Shown here in pieces: positions 20,141 through 29,216 of a stretch of 64,000 nt of DNA (positions are counted from its first letter, which is position 1; each line of letters opens with the position of its first letter). The stretch comes from an uncultured cyanobacterium. Its GTDB lineage: Bacteria; Cyanobacteriota; Cyanobacteriia; Cyanobacteriales; Nostocaceae. The stretch is taken from assembly GCA_903903925.1 (NCBI GenBank), contig CAIVAU010000066.1, positions 17,211-81,210 of the forward strand. The letters run 5' to 3'. The notes under the pieces are model-generated. The model searched no databases, was not told the DNA's origin, and worked only from the letters and a program-made list of their open reading frames with translations. The translations under genes were made by a program, and so were the position numbers.

Positions 20141-21445
20141 ATGTTAATGTCCGCCGGTTCTGAGTTTGTTGCTCTATGTCGAGAGCAAATGGCACTGCTA
20201 GCCCAATCTCTGGGAGCAACCTTGAGCATTGTCTATTTAACACAAGAATTGGTAGAGACCTCGGCAACCGAAGCGAAACTGATTCCTGTGGTCGTTTATC
20301 CGGAGACAGGGGTGGGACTGACAGAGAGGACTCTGGCATTATTGCCTCAGAAGGGGAAGTTATTGACAGCAGCAGAGGATACACGCAGCGAACGACGGGA
20401 GTCTGAACGGGAAAATAGGACACCACCGCATGCTGAGGAAGAATACCTGTTAAATGGTAACCAATTTGTTTTACCTCTCATTCATGAGGATGTGATGATG
20501 GGGTTGTTGGTGACACGCAGGGAAGACCGGACATGGAATGAACAGGAACGAAGAGAAATTGAACGGATTGCCCAAACACTGTCCCTTGCCTGCGTGTTGG
20601 ATCAGCGTCGCTTATGGTTGCAGCAGCAGTTACATCAACAACAAATTCTGCAAGAAAAGCAGCAGGATTTGCTGGATAATTTATTACACCAATTTCGGAA
20701 TTCATTAACAGCGATGCGAACCTTTGGCAAACTGCTGTTGAAACGACTGCGACCAAGAGATGCCAACCGGGAGGTAGCCGCTAGTATTGTACGGGAAAGC
20801 GATCGCCTCCAAGAATTGTTGCAACAGTTCGATAAAGTCATAGACCTGACGGTAGCCGATTTGAACGGTCTGGTATTACCGCAAAATGAAGTCTTTGTGG
20901 AAGCATCTGTGCAACAAAACCCAAAACTTTTATTGCCCGGAACACCAGAGAAAGAAGCTGAGTGCTTTGTAGCAGATGTATTGAAACCATTGTTAATGTC
21001 AGCAAAAGCGATCGCCCAAGAAAGAAATTTGCATCTTGTCGCTGAAATTCCCCCCAAATTGCCCCTGGTAAGCGCTCACGTTAAGGTCTTAACAGAAGTA
21101 TTGAGCAATATTATCGACAATGCGTTGAAATACACTCCCACAGGTGGTAAGATTCTAGTCCAAGCGGGGCAAGAACAAGCTCACTATCAAGGAATTGCCA
21201 TCAGTAACACTGGCCCTGGCATTCCAACCCAAGATTTAGAGCACCTTGGTGAACGACACTACCGGGGAGTACAAGCTCAAACCGAAATTCCAGGCACAGG
21301 TTTGGGGTTAGCGATCGCCAAACAGCTTGTAGAGCAAATGCACGGCAAAATTCAAATTTTTAGCCCTGCTCTATCCTCGCTGATCACGTCACCTGATACG
21401 CCGGGAACTACGTTTATTATTTGGTTACCTGTTGTTAGTGGTTAG
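20141..21445 (+). CDS. GAF-domain sensor histidine kinase
   Basis: 434 residues. An N-terminal GAF-like sensor (about 1-150, ending in QTLSLACVLDQRRLWLQQQ) leads into a coiled coil rich in Gln and a HisKA domain with H-box LLHQFRNSLTAMRTFGK near residue 183. The ATPase domain has the N-box LSNIIDNALKYTP, G1 NTGPGIP and G2 GTGLGLAIAKQL, so it should be active. No membrane helix is seen, so it is cytoplasmic. No response regulator lies next to it; the partner is encoded elsewhere. Confidence 0.9.
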   Translation: MLMSAGSEFVALCREQMALLAQSLGATLSIVYLTQELVETSATEAKLIPVVVYPETGVGLTERTLALLPQKGKLLTAAEDTRSERRESERENRTPPHAEEEYLLNGNQFVLPLIHEDVMMGLLVTRREDRTWNEQERREIERIAQTLSLACVLDQRRLWLQQQLHQQQILQEKQQDLLDNLLHQFRNSLTAMRTFGKLLLKRLRPRDANREVAASIVRESDRLQELLQQFDKVIDLTVADLNGLVLPQNEVFVEASVQQNPKLLLPGTPEKEAECFVADVLKPLLMSAKAIAQERNLHLVAEIPPKLPLVSAHVKVLTEVLSNIIDNALKYTPTGGKILVQAGQEQAHYQGIAISNTGPGIPTQDLEHLGERHYRGVQAQTEIPGTGLGLAIAKQLVEQMHGKIQIFSPALSSLITSPDTPGTTFIIWLPVVSG

Positions 21446-21558
21446 TTGTTGGTTGTTTTAAACACGACTGGAATTGAGTTGGGGCTAGCACCGCTGCGCG
21501 GAAGTCAAAAGTCAAAAGTCACTCATAATTGTATTCTGGGCTTTTACGCCGCGCTTTA

Positions 21559-22248
21559 CTAGTTGCGGGGTAGATGCAAGCTGGAACGTAGTTTGATATC
21601 TAAATCGCCGTCTTGGGGCTTAATCACAATAACTTCAGCTTTCTTTTTCCGCAATAATACACTCGCACCAGCACCAGCACCAGCACCAAGTATAGGTTCT
21701 ATGAGAATAATTCTGTGGTCGGTAATCAGTCCAATTAAACTAGCAGCACCAGCACCAATAGCTGCATCCTGTACAATTTTACTAGTATCACTTCCTTTAC
21801 TGATCTTTTCCGTTCTGGTAACTACCTCAGAAGTCGCATCAATATCCTGCCGATCTCCGTTAGAAAAAATTAACTCTCGTGCTACAAACTGAGAACCTTT
21901 TTTAGAGTCATTAGTAGCTGGTTCTAATTTACCAACAATTTGAGAACCTTCCGGGATTAATATATTTCCATTCCTGTCTACAATGTTGTGTGCTATCTTC
22001 ACCGTTATTGGTGTCGTCTCGTCTGGAGTTACAACGATTTTATCTTTTTCGTAGGTCACAGGAAATCTTACTCCAGAAGGGATTGAAACATTTCTTGTGT
22101 GCGAGTTTTCTGAGTTTTGTGAGTTTTGTGAGCGAAAAATTTGTGCGCTAGCAGGAGTGAGGGAGAACATAGGGGCGATCGTACCCGTTGTGATTGCCAT
22201 TGCTAGAAGTGCAGTAGTTCCAGTTTTATAACGATGAAAGCCAGTCAT
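21559..22248 (-). CDS. secreted hypothetical protein (cyanobacterial, TrbI-like in name only)
   Basis: 229 residues from the ATG at 22248 (MTGFHRYKTGTTALLAMAIT). It has a signal peptide (about 1-37, ending FSLTPASAQ), then a beta-rich domain (IPSGVRFPVTY, ITVKIAHNIVDRNGNILIPE). A Gly/Ala-rich hydrophobic stretch, ILGAGAGAGASVLL, lies near residue 195. Similar cyanobacterial proteins are sometimes labelled conjugal transfer TrbI, but no conjugation genes are nearby, so that label is doubtful. It probably acts in the periplasm or outer envelope. Confidence 0.55.
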   Translation of the reverse strand: MTGFHRYKTGTTALLAMAITTGTIAPMFSLTPASAQIFRSQNSQNSENSHTRNVSIPSGVRFPVTYEKDKIVVTPDETTPITVKIAHNIVDRNGNILIPEGSQIVGKLEPATNDSKKGSQFVARELIFSNGDRQDIDATSEVVTRTEKISKGSDTSKIVQDAAIGAGAASLIGLITDHRIILIEPILGAGAGAGASVLLRKKKAEVIVIKPQDGDLDIKLRSSLHLPRN

Positions 22249-22596
22249 TTCTTTGGTTCCTTTCCGTTTCATATTTTGAGTACAATGACGTCAATTTATT
22301 GATAATTGTTTCTGACAGAATACATCCGTCAGAATGACTACATTCAGACATGTTTGTATTTTGAACCGCAGATTGACGCAGATAGAAAAGTCTTTTATCT
22401 GCGTGTATCCGCGTACCGTCCGGGAAGCCGCCACATCTGTGGTTGCAATTTTGGATGGGAAACCTCACTTTAGTGTGGTGCTATTTGGAAGAAGCCTCTT
22501 CCATGCTCGTATAAGATGGGTGTATCCGATTTAGTAAGATGCAGAACTGGTAATGACTTTAACACTCTTGAGTGGGCAATGGGCATGGGGCAATGG

Positions 22597-22685
22597 GCAT
22601 TGGGAATTGTCCGTCCGTAGGGGCGGGGTCTTCCCGCCCTTGCAGGAATGGTGGTGTTTCTGTAATGAGTAACGGGTGGCGATCG
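22597..22685 (+). repeat. dispersed repeat, copy 2
   Basis: Shares GGGGCG..TCTTCCCGCCCTTGC, GGTGTTTCTG and AACGGGTGGC in order with the copy at 37-140. Here the middle reads TGTAATGAGTAACGGG, as in the inverted partial copy at 56333. Confidence 0.7.
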
Positions 22686-22725
22686 CAATAATGGCAGGAG
22701 TTGTGTACTGAAATTAACCTAAGGA

Positions 22726-22754
22726 TTGTCGCTATTATTTACAGTGACTATAAT
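22726..22754 (+). promoter_or_regulatory. candidate promoter of the CRISPR operon with inverted repeat
   Basis: TTGTCG (22726-22731), a 17-nt spacer, then a perfect TATAAT (22749-22754). AATAGTGT (22752-22759) and ACACTATT (22782-22789) form an 8-bp inverted repeat that overlaps the -10 box, a position suited to an operator. The start codon at 23071 would then have a leader of about 310 nt. Confidence 0.45.
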
Positions 22755-23070
22755 AGTGTCGAGAACTACATTAAATTGGATACACTATTCCTCAAAGGTA
22801 GTGTTCATCATCTTGAGTGAGGGGAGGATGTCTCGGCATATCCTATGGTACAAGTGCTAGTGGCGCTGTTAGTAGAGATGGGTAGTGTGTGGAGGAGTTG
22901 GAGATAGCGATCACTTCCTCTCCGGTCATAACCTTTTAAATACTTAGAAATAGATTATGCATTTAGTACTCATTGAAACATCAGGTAATGAGAACTACAT
23001 TTTTTGAACTAATATGCTCAAAGAAAACAGAAGGAGCTCATTCTCATAAATATTATAGGAGTATAAACTG

Positions 23071-24333
23071 ATGAGTAAAACTGTTCCTCACACCCTCATT
23101 TGTACAGTAGGTACGAGCCTTTTTAAGCCGAACCTTTTTGGACTACCATCTGTTGAAAAATATGAAGATTGGCTCTCTAAACAGCCCTCAGCGGATCAAC
23201 CGCATTTGTCATCTGAGTTAATTCAAAGCCTTAAAACAGCCTTAGGTGATAATATTAAATTAGCTTTGGATGAGCAAAACTGGAAGCTCATAGCAGAAGC
23301 TTTGAGCAAATTTCCTGGAACAGTCAGGCTTTGCGGTGCAGAGATCAACTCAATCACTGACCTAATCCAGCGTGGATACTGTACAGAGAATTGTTCTTTG
23401 GTCATTTGTCACTCCGCTACCAATGAGGGACTACAAATTGCTACAATTCTTAAGCATTACTACGAGGCAAAAAGACATCAAATTAAGATAGAAAAGATTG
23501 AAGACCTTCAAGATTCACAGCCAAAACTCTTTCGGACTAAGGGACTCCGTAACCTTGCTAAGACTATCAGCAGGACTGTACAAGGTCAAGATCAAACTCA
23601 GTTTTATGCAATCAATGCTACAGGTGGATACAAGGCACAAATTGCGATCGGAGTTTTAATGGGTCAAGCATTAGGGGTTCCAGTTTACTATAAGCACGAG
23701 CTGTTCAGTGAGATTATTGCTTTTCCACCTATGCCCATTGGTCTGGACTTCAGCTTATGGCTGGAAAAAAGTGAATTGTTTACGGCTCTGGAACGATGGG
23801 AGAAAGTGAAAAACCTAATCACCCAGGAAGATATCAAAGAAATGGTGGCATGGCAAGATGTAGAAGGCGAATGGGATGAACGGTTGGAAGCTTTAGTGGA
23901 ACGAGTAGAGTGTGATGGAAGAGTCTACCTTGAAATTTCTCCAACTGGTCAAATTTTCCATGAGACGTTTAAAGAGCGATTCAAGTCGGAGTCGGTTCGA
24001 GACAGTGTATTACCTGCTGCAGTACCAGAAAATGAGAAAGAACAACCTCGTCTCCCTCGCCATAATTGGGGAAATGCTGAAACGCCTATTCTTACTTTTT
24101 TAAAGCGAATTGTTGCGGACTGTTCTTATGTGCGTGCTTGTCGGACTGACTATTGGAATCCAGATTTACCCTCTCCTGTGCTGTTTAAATTAAAGGCAGA
24201 GGAGATAGAAGGAATCTTCAGCAATGGAACTTGGACAGTCAAATTTATTGTTGAAACATCAGCGAAAACACTGAATCAGCGTGCTGCTTGTATAGCTGAT
24301 ATGAATAGGCTCGTTGATACTTCTTGGGTGTAG
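23071..24333 (+). CDS. CARF-domain protein, Csm6/Csx1-like (APE2256-type), unknown effector domain
   Basis: 420 residues. The N-terminal CARF domain shows LICTVGTSLF near residue 8, SLVICHSATNEGL near 110 and NATGGYKAQ at 182-190, the nucleotide-binding loops of cyclic-oligoadenylate sensors. A linker near 255-310 (GRVYLEISPTGQIFHETF) looks like a winged helix. The last 90 residues (LPRHNWG ... SNGTWTVKFIVETSA) are not recognised, and no R-x4-6-H HEPN motif was found there. It heads the CRISPR locus, 114 nt before cas10. It probably responds to Cas10-made cyclic oligoadenylate; the output activity is unknown. Confidence 0.75.
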   Translation: MSKTVPHTLICTVGTSLFKPNLFGLPSVEKYEDWLSKQPSADQPHLSSELIQSLKTALGDNIKLALDEQNWKLIAEALSKFPGTVRLCGAEINSITDLIQRGYCTENCSLVICHSATNEGLQIATILKHYYEAKRHQIKIEKIEDLQDSQPKLFRTKGLRNLAKTISRTVQGQDQTQFYAINATGGYKAQIAIGVLMGQALGVPVYYKHELFSEIIAFPPMPIGLDFSLWLEKSELFTALERWEKVKNLITQEDIKEMVAWQDVEGEWDERLEALVERVECDGRVYLEISPTGQIFHETFKERFKSESVRDSVLPAAVPENEKEQPRLPRHNWGNAETPILTFLKRIVADCSYVRACRTDYWNPDLPSPVLFKLKAEEIEGIFSNGTWTVKFIVETSAKTLNQRAACIADMNRLVDTSWV

Positions 24334-24447
24334 TCTGGAAGGTTCTACCACTACTTTGTAAAGACCACTTAACAGTGCAACCTTCGGTGAAAGGGAGGTG
24401 ATCGCTTTCTGACCTTATACACCAGTCCTTTGTACCCAATTCCTATC

Positions 24448-26790
24448 ATGACAAGTTCTCAAGTTGCTCAACAAACGGAAGTAATGAGGATGCAAAACAC
24501 AAGTTCTATTACGACTGCGATCGCCTGGTGTCTTGCGTGGGGTGATCAGCGACAGCCTCGGTTTGCTGTTAGTGTTTTGCAGCAAATGCGCCAAGCTTTG
24601 AATGATGGAGTAGACAAAGATTTACCAGAAGAGGTACGTAGGGCTTTGCCTTTGTCGGTAGCATCGTTCATCAAGGAAGTCGAGCAATTAGAGACTCTCA
24701 AATTTCCTGAAACATTAGATGAGTTAAAGCAGTTAACAGAAAAACATCCCATCCTTTGGAACTCCAAAATTGGCTTAGTCTACGGCGGTGCAACCAAGAT
24801 TAAGCAATATGTATTTGAAGCCGCCAACCTTCCAGATATTAGAGGTGCTTCGGCACTTTTAGACCAAATTAACTTAGTTGATTTACCTGTGTTTTTTAAC
24901 AAAAAACCAGAATCAAACCTCTACACTGTTCATTGCCAAAGAGTAAAAAACTGGCTTAATCAAAATTTTCCCAATCAGCCTAATTTTTTAGATGCGTTGA
25001 TTCCTGAACTAATTATCTACTCGACTGGTGGCAATATTTTAGCTTTCTGTCCTGCTGCTTTTGTACATGACTTAGCTAATGCCATTGAAAAACGCTACAC
25101 TGAGGAGACTTTAACAGCTAACTCCTGTGCTGTGGGAGTTAAATTTAGACTCTTAGAAACTCGCTTTGGCTTGCTGCGAGATAATATCGAAGAAACATTT
25201 TGGTTAGAGAGATATCATCAGGAGTATAAAAAAAATCCACTAGTTGATGCTTATTTTGGCGAAGTAAAACATGAATCTGAGCTAGGTGATAATTTCAAAA
25301 ATCGCAAGAGTTTTAATGAATTAACTACTAAACTAGTGATTCTATTCAATCAACGTCGCAGTGGAAATGACACCGAAAACCGTCCTAGTCGTCGCTACCC
25401 TCCAATGTTTGAAACTCATCCCTATCTCAAAAGAGATGAAGGGGAGCGGCGTTCCTCCATTACTCAAGCAACCCAAATCGTAGGACAACCTTATTTTTCT
25501 GAAACTTCTGCTAGGAAACGTAAGACAGGTGATAGAGCTAAAAAGGGAGTATACAAACAGACAGAATGGTATCAAGAATGGGAATCTCCAATAATTCAAG
25601 GCTGGACTGATCGATTTGAGTATTTTTTACAGAAAAATCCTAAACAATATCAGAAATACTACGGAGTTCATACGCCTGAACGAGTTGAAATTCTTCAATC
25701 ATTAACACATTTAAGCAAGGTTAGTAATGGCTACGTTGCCTACATCTACGCTGATGGAAATAATATGGGTGGGTATATTCAAAATATCCGCACACCAAAG
25801 AAATATAAAGAATTTAGTGAAGATATTGACAATGCAACTAAATACAGTGTTTATCAAGCCTTGGCACACAATTTACATCCTCGCAAACTAAGGGGAGTCA
25901 ACGATTCAGAATCAACGCTTCAGGATGGTGATATCATTCATCCATTTGAAATTATTACTATTGGTGGAGATGACATTATATTGATTGTGCCAGCAGATAA
26001 AGCATTATCAATTGCTAAGATGATTGGCGAACAGTTTGAAAAAATTCTCCTCAAACAAGTTAATTTAGTTGATGCAGAAGGCAAAAATGTACAAATCAAG
26101 GGTGAATATCAAATTGAGTTACCCCCTAATAAATGCCATCGTTACTCTTGGCAAAATGCCGAACCTTCTCAATGTGAGTTGAGTATGTCTAGTGGAGTAT
26201 TGATTACTGCTTACAATACTCCGATTTACTATGCTGAAAAGCTGACATATCAGTTGCTCAAGTCAGCTAAGAAATATGCGAAAAAGCTTAAAAAAGCTGA
26301 TTACTGTGGAGGAACGGTTGATTTCTTCACGATGAAAGCCGTTACCATGATTTCATCAAATATTGAGGAGTTTCGTCAACAGGCGTTAACAAAAGATAGA
26401 GGTGCAAAACTGAAGCTATATGCGGCTCCCTATACTTTACATGAATTAGAGGGATTAATTAAAGCGATCGCAGCTTTGAAGAAGGCTAACTTTCCCAAGT
26501 CACAACTCTACCAAATTCGCAGCTTTTTAGAGCAGGGAAAGCATACTGCAATTCTGAATTATCGTTATTTTCGAGTCAGGCTTAAACAAGGGCAAGCAGT
26601 ACTAAGGGATGACTTTGAAGAGGCTTGGTGCAAAGCCAAAACTAACGAAGGTAATTTAGCACCTTGGATGTTTGAATCAGAGGAAAGAATTTATGAAACT
26701 ATCTGGCGTGAAATAGTAGATTTGTATGATTTTATTGAGTTAGCTGATGTTGAATCACCGCAACTTTCATCTCCTGAAATTGGTTTATGA
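24448..26790 (+). CDS. cas10: type III CRISPR Cas10, GGDD active, no HD domain
   Basis: 780 residues from the ATG at 24448. The first palm-like part has KIGLVYGGATKIKQYVFEA and NLPDIRGASALLD. The second has YIYADGNNMGG and the cyclase motif IGGDDIILIV at residues 506-509. MSSGVLITAYNTPIYYAEKL follows. No N-terminal His-Asp nuclease motif is visible. It should make cyclic oligoadenylate on target RNA binding but not cut DNA through HD. An extended ribosome site (GGAGGTGATC, 24394-24403) lies 45 nt upstream; TTG at 24430 or CTG at 24409 are alternative starts. Its stop overlaps the next gene (ATGA). Confidence 0.9.
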   Translation: MTSSQVAQQTEVMRMQNTSSITTAIAWCLAWGDQRQPRFAVSVLQQMRQALNDGVDKDLPEEVRRALPLSVASFIKEVEQLETLKFPETLDELKQLTEKHPILWNSKIGLVYGGATKIKQYVFEAANLPDIRGASALLDQINLVDLPVFFNKKPESNLYTVHCQRVKNWLNQNFPNQPNFLDALIPELIIYSTGGNILAFCPAAFVHDLANAIEKRYTEETLTANSCAVGVKFRLLETRFGLLRDNIEETFWLERYHQEYKKNPLVDAYFGEVKHESELGDNFKNRKSFNELTTKLVILFNQRRSGNDTENRPSRRYPPMFETHPYLKRDEGERRSSITQATQIVGQPYFSETSARKRKTGDRAKKGVYKQTEWYQEWESPIIQGWTDRFEYFLQKNPKQYQKYYGVHTPERVEILQSLTHLSKVSNGYVAYIYADGNNMGGYIQNIRTPKKYKEFSEDIDNATKYSVYQALAHNLHPRKLRGVNDSESTLQDGDIIHPFEIITIGGDDIILIVPADKALSIAKMIGEQFEKILLKQVNLVDAEGKNVQIKGEYQIELPPNKCHRYSWQNAEPSQCELSMSSGVLITAYNTPIYYAEKLTYQLLKSAKKYAKKLKKADYCGGTVDFFTMKAVTMISSNIEEFRQQALTKDRGAKLKLYAAPYTLHELEGLIKAIAALKKANFPKSQLYQIRSFLEQGKHTAILNYRYFRVRLKQGQAVLRDDFEEAWCKAKTNEGNLAPWMFESEERIYETIWREIVDLYDFIELADVESPQLSSPEIGL

Positions 26791-27518
26791 TTTTTCTAGA
26801 ACGACTGATTAACAACAACTCAATTGAACCGTACACAGTTACTGCTATAATTGATACTGCGCTGTGTGTGGGTGCGGGTGGTTCTTCTGGGTCACTTGCA
26901 GACAAACCAATAGTCCGTAATTCAGAAGGAAATTTATTAATTCCTGCTTCCCAATTTAAAGGGCGTCTGCGTCATGAGTGTGAAAAAATAGCTAGAGCTT
27001 TGGGATGGGAAATTTCTGAGTCTCCCAACGCTGAAAAAATGGTGATTCGTAGAGCAAATTCACCTGTTGAATTTCAACGCAATGAATACGAATTACCTGG
27101 ATATAACGAAACATATCACTGTTTAATTAGCCAGATTTTTGGTGATCCTGTTTTACCGTCACGAGTCATTTTTGAGGACTTGATTTGCACGGAAGACCCA
27201 GAGAACTTACCTGAAGTTTTGCGTCCGGGTGTGACAATTAATCGCCGTCGCCGCACTGCGGAGGAAAAAAAACTCTACTTTCTCGAAACCTCTCCAGCAA
27301 ATGCTCAACTTAGGTTTGAGGCGAAGATTTACATCCAACCAAGCCTTAAACCTGAACAACCAGATTATGCGCCAGTATTGATTTGGGCTGGGTTGCAACA
27401 TATTCATGCACTGGGGGGAAGTAAGTCCGCTGGTTTGGGATGGTTACATTGGCAACTACCAAAAATTGAAGTTGATGAGAAGGTTTGGCAGTTTTTGGCA
27501 AAAGGAAGAGTAAAGTGA
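26787..27518 (+). CDS. RAMP protein, Csm3/Cas7-like
   Basis: 243 residues. It has the RAMP glycine loops LIPASQFKGRLRHECEKIA near 50 and GGSKSAGLGWLHW near the C-terminus, and an Asp in SLADKPIVRN at the position of the Csm3 slicer Asp. The central RPGVTINRRRRTAEEKKLYF matches the thumb region seen again in the Csx10-like protein. Cas7 subunits coat the crRNA and cut target RNA. It overlaps cas10 by 4 nt and the next gene by 4 nt (GTGA). Confidence 0.8.
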   Translation: MIFLERLINNNSIEPYTVTAIIDTALCVGAGGSSGSLADKPIVRNSEGNLLIPASQFKGRLRHECEKIARALGWEISESPNAEKMVIRRANSPVEFQRNEYELPGYNETYHCLISQIFGDPVLPSRVIFEDLICTEDPENLPEVLRPGVTINRRRRTAEEKKLYFLETSPANAQLRFEAKIYIQPSLKPEQPDYAPVLIWAGLQHIHALGGSKSAGLGWLHWQLPKIEVDEKVWQFLAKGRVK

Positions 27519-28768
27519 AGAGCATTCAACTGCAAATTAAGGCTTTGTCTCCTCTGGCGATCGCACGACAGAAACCGGGCGGTTCAGTTAGTGAGGTTGA
27601 AGATTATATTCCTGGAACCGTGATTCGCGGGGCGATTGCTGCTCAAATATTACAGCAGTCTGGTCATAGGTCAACTAATTTGGCAGAAAACGGCGGTGAG
27701 TTTCAAGCTTTATTTCTGGACGATGAACCAGCCATTTTTCAAAATGCTTATCCTGCTACCTTAGAAATTAGGGGTAAGATAGTTCCCCAAGAAAGAGTCG
27801 AAGAAATTAAAGTATTACCTGCTACTGCACTTAGTTCTAAAACTAAATCAGGATTTAAGCCTAAGAATAATGGTGTTTTTGATACTTTAATTGATCGCTT
27901 CTGTGCTGACAACTATGATTATTTATATGATCCCAATTGTCCAGAAGATGGAGGAAGAGTTGAGCCGTACAATGGTTTCTATAGTAAATACAATGGCAAA
28001 TATTACAGCCATTCAGCGAATAAACGTCTGTTGACACGAGTTGGGATCAATCGACGACGAGCTACAGCTGAAGAAGAAATACTATACAGTATTGAAGTAC
28101 TAAATGAATCTGAATCCAGCGGTAAAAATCCTAAACCAGTATGGTACAGTTCAGTAATTCTAGTGACAGATGCTTTAGCTGATTCTCTATGGCAATTTAT
28201 TCATACACGTCGTGGAGATTTTCGCTTAGGTGGCTCAACTTCGCGAGGACTGGGAAAAGTCGAAATTGACGCAAAACCACCCAAAGATGCTAAACCAAAT
28301 ATAGAAGATAAAGTTACAGAATTTACTCATACACTGCAAAAACGCTGGCTGGATTGGAATAACGTTTTTGGTTATCATGTCAAAGAATCACCGAATAATC
28401 GCACCTTCTTTAGCGTAGATTTACAAGCTGATGCTATTCTAACTGAACAGTGGCGACGTACTACTGTAATTTCCACTACCATGTTACAACAGTTTACAGG
28501 TGTTGAAGCACCCTTGAAACTCGAAGCTACTTACAGCAGCTATGATTACCGTTCTGGTTGGAATGCTGCTTGGGGATTGATGAAAGATGTGGAACTAGTT
28601 ACTAATAAAGGAGCAGTGTATTTATTTAGTACTACTCAACCCAAAGAATGGTATGAAGCTTTAGCTAAATTGGAATTAACAGGTGTAGGAGATCGCACCT
28701 GCGAAGGCTTTGGGCAGGTGCAAGTTTGTAATGATTTTCATTTGATATTTCGTGAGAATGCAGTATGA
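27515..28768 (+). CDS. csx10: RAMP protein Csx10-like (type III-D)
   Basis: 417 residues from the GTG at 27515, which overlaps the previous stop and lies behind AAAGGAAGAG. The N-terminus (LQIKALSPLAIARQKPGGSV then YIPGTVIRGAIAAQIL) and TRVGINRRRATAEEEILYSI are typical of Csx10, a Cas5-like RAMP protein that marks subtype III-D. C-terminal loop: GGSTSRGLGKVEI, then a further strand-rich domain. It should hold the 5' handle of the crRNA. An upstream in-frame ATG at 27485 lies within the preceding gene. Confidence 0.7.
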   Translation: MKSIQLQIKALSPLAIARQKPGGSVSEVEDYIPGTVIRGAIAAQILQQSGHRSTNLAENGGEFQALFLDDEPAIFQNAYPATLEIRGKIVPQERVEEIKVLPATALSSKTKSGFKPKNNGVFDTLIDRFCADNYDYLYDPNCPEDGGRVEPYNGFYSKYNGKYYSHSANKRLLTRVGINRRRATAEEEILYSIEVLNESESSGKNPKPVWYSSVILVTDALADSLWQFIHTRRGDFRLGGSTSRGLGKVEIDAKPPKDAKPNIEDKVTEFTHTLQKRWLDWNNVFGYHVKESPNNRTFFSVDLQADAILTEQWRRTTVISTTMLQQFTGVEAPLKLEATYSSYDYRSGWNAAWGLMKDVELVTNKGAVYLFSTTQPKEWYEALAKLELTGVGDRTCEGFGQVQVCNDFHLIFRENAV

Positions 28769-29181
28769 GTGAACCATTAGAACCACAACAACTTAAAATT
28801 CAGAAAGGAATCCGTCTGGCTGAGGATACACTAGTAACTGCTATCCAAACTGCACTAGATGATAAAACATCCTACGGCAACTTGGAAGAGTCACAATTCC
28901 GTAATTTAGTACGGGTTGCCGATTCAACTGAAAGTACAGAAGTTATTAAAAATTTTTTGCTCTATCAACTAGGTCGAGAAAAGAAGTGGGGTACAGGTCA
29001 AAACTCTTTAGCTAAAAAAATCATTCATGACATCGACAACAAAATAAAGTCTCTTGCCAAAGATATTGCAACCGAGGCTAAGGCTAATGATTTTCTTAAT
29101 ACTATTTGGCTAGAACTTACCCGACGCTATTTAGGCTATGGCGCTCGCTATCTTGTTTATAAGAATAAAGGTGAATTTTAG
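28765..29181 (+). CDS. Cas11-like small subunit (Csm2-like)
   Basis: 138 residues, predicted all-helical (FRNLVRVADSTESTEVIKNF, KIIHDIDNKIKSLAKDIATE, LELTRRYLGYGARYLVYKN). Its size, helical content and place directly after the RAMP genes, with an ATGA overlap, fit the small subunit that lines the belly of type III complexes and contacts target RNA. Sequence similarity in this family is weak, so this rests on context and fold character. Confidence 0.6.
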   Translation: MSEPLEPQQLKIQKGIRLAEDTLVTAIQTALDDKTSYGNLEESQFRNLVRVADSTESTEVIKNFLLYQLGREKKWGTGQNSLAKKIIHDIDNKIKSLAKDIATEAKANDFLNTIWLELTRRYLGYGARYLVYKNKGEF

Positions 29182-29216
29182 CTTTTAAATAAACTTTACT
29201 TAGGAGTTGTATACTT

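Larger units (their letters stand above)
22249..23070. other. long leader region upstream of the CRISPR operon
   Basis: Contains copy 2 of the dispersed repeat (22597-22685), a likely promoter (22726-22754) with an inverted repeat, and a dodecamer GAGAACTACATT present twice (22761-22772, 22990-23001). No gene and no CRISPR array were seen. The ribosome site for the first CARF gene is TTATAGGAG near 23054. Confidence 0.5.

Noticed and set aside
21559..22248. Conjugal transfer protein TrbI
   Set aside because: Only a loose resemblance; it has a cleavable signal peptide and no other conjugation gene is nearby.
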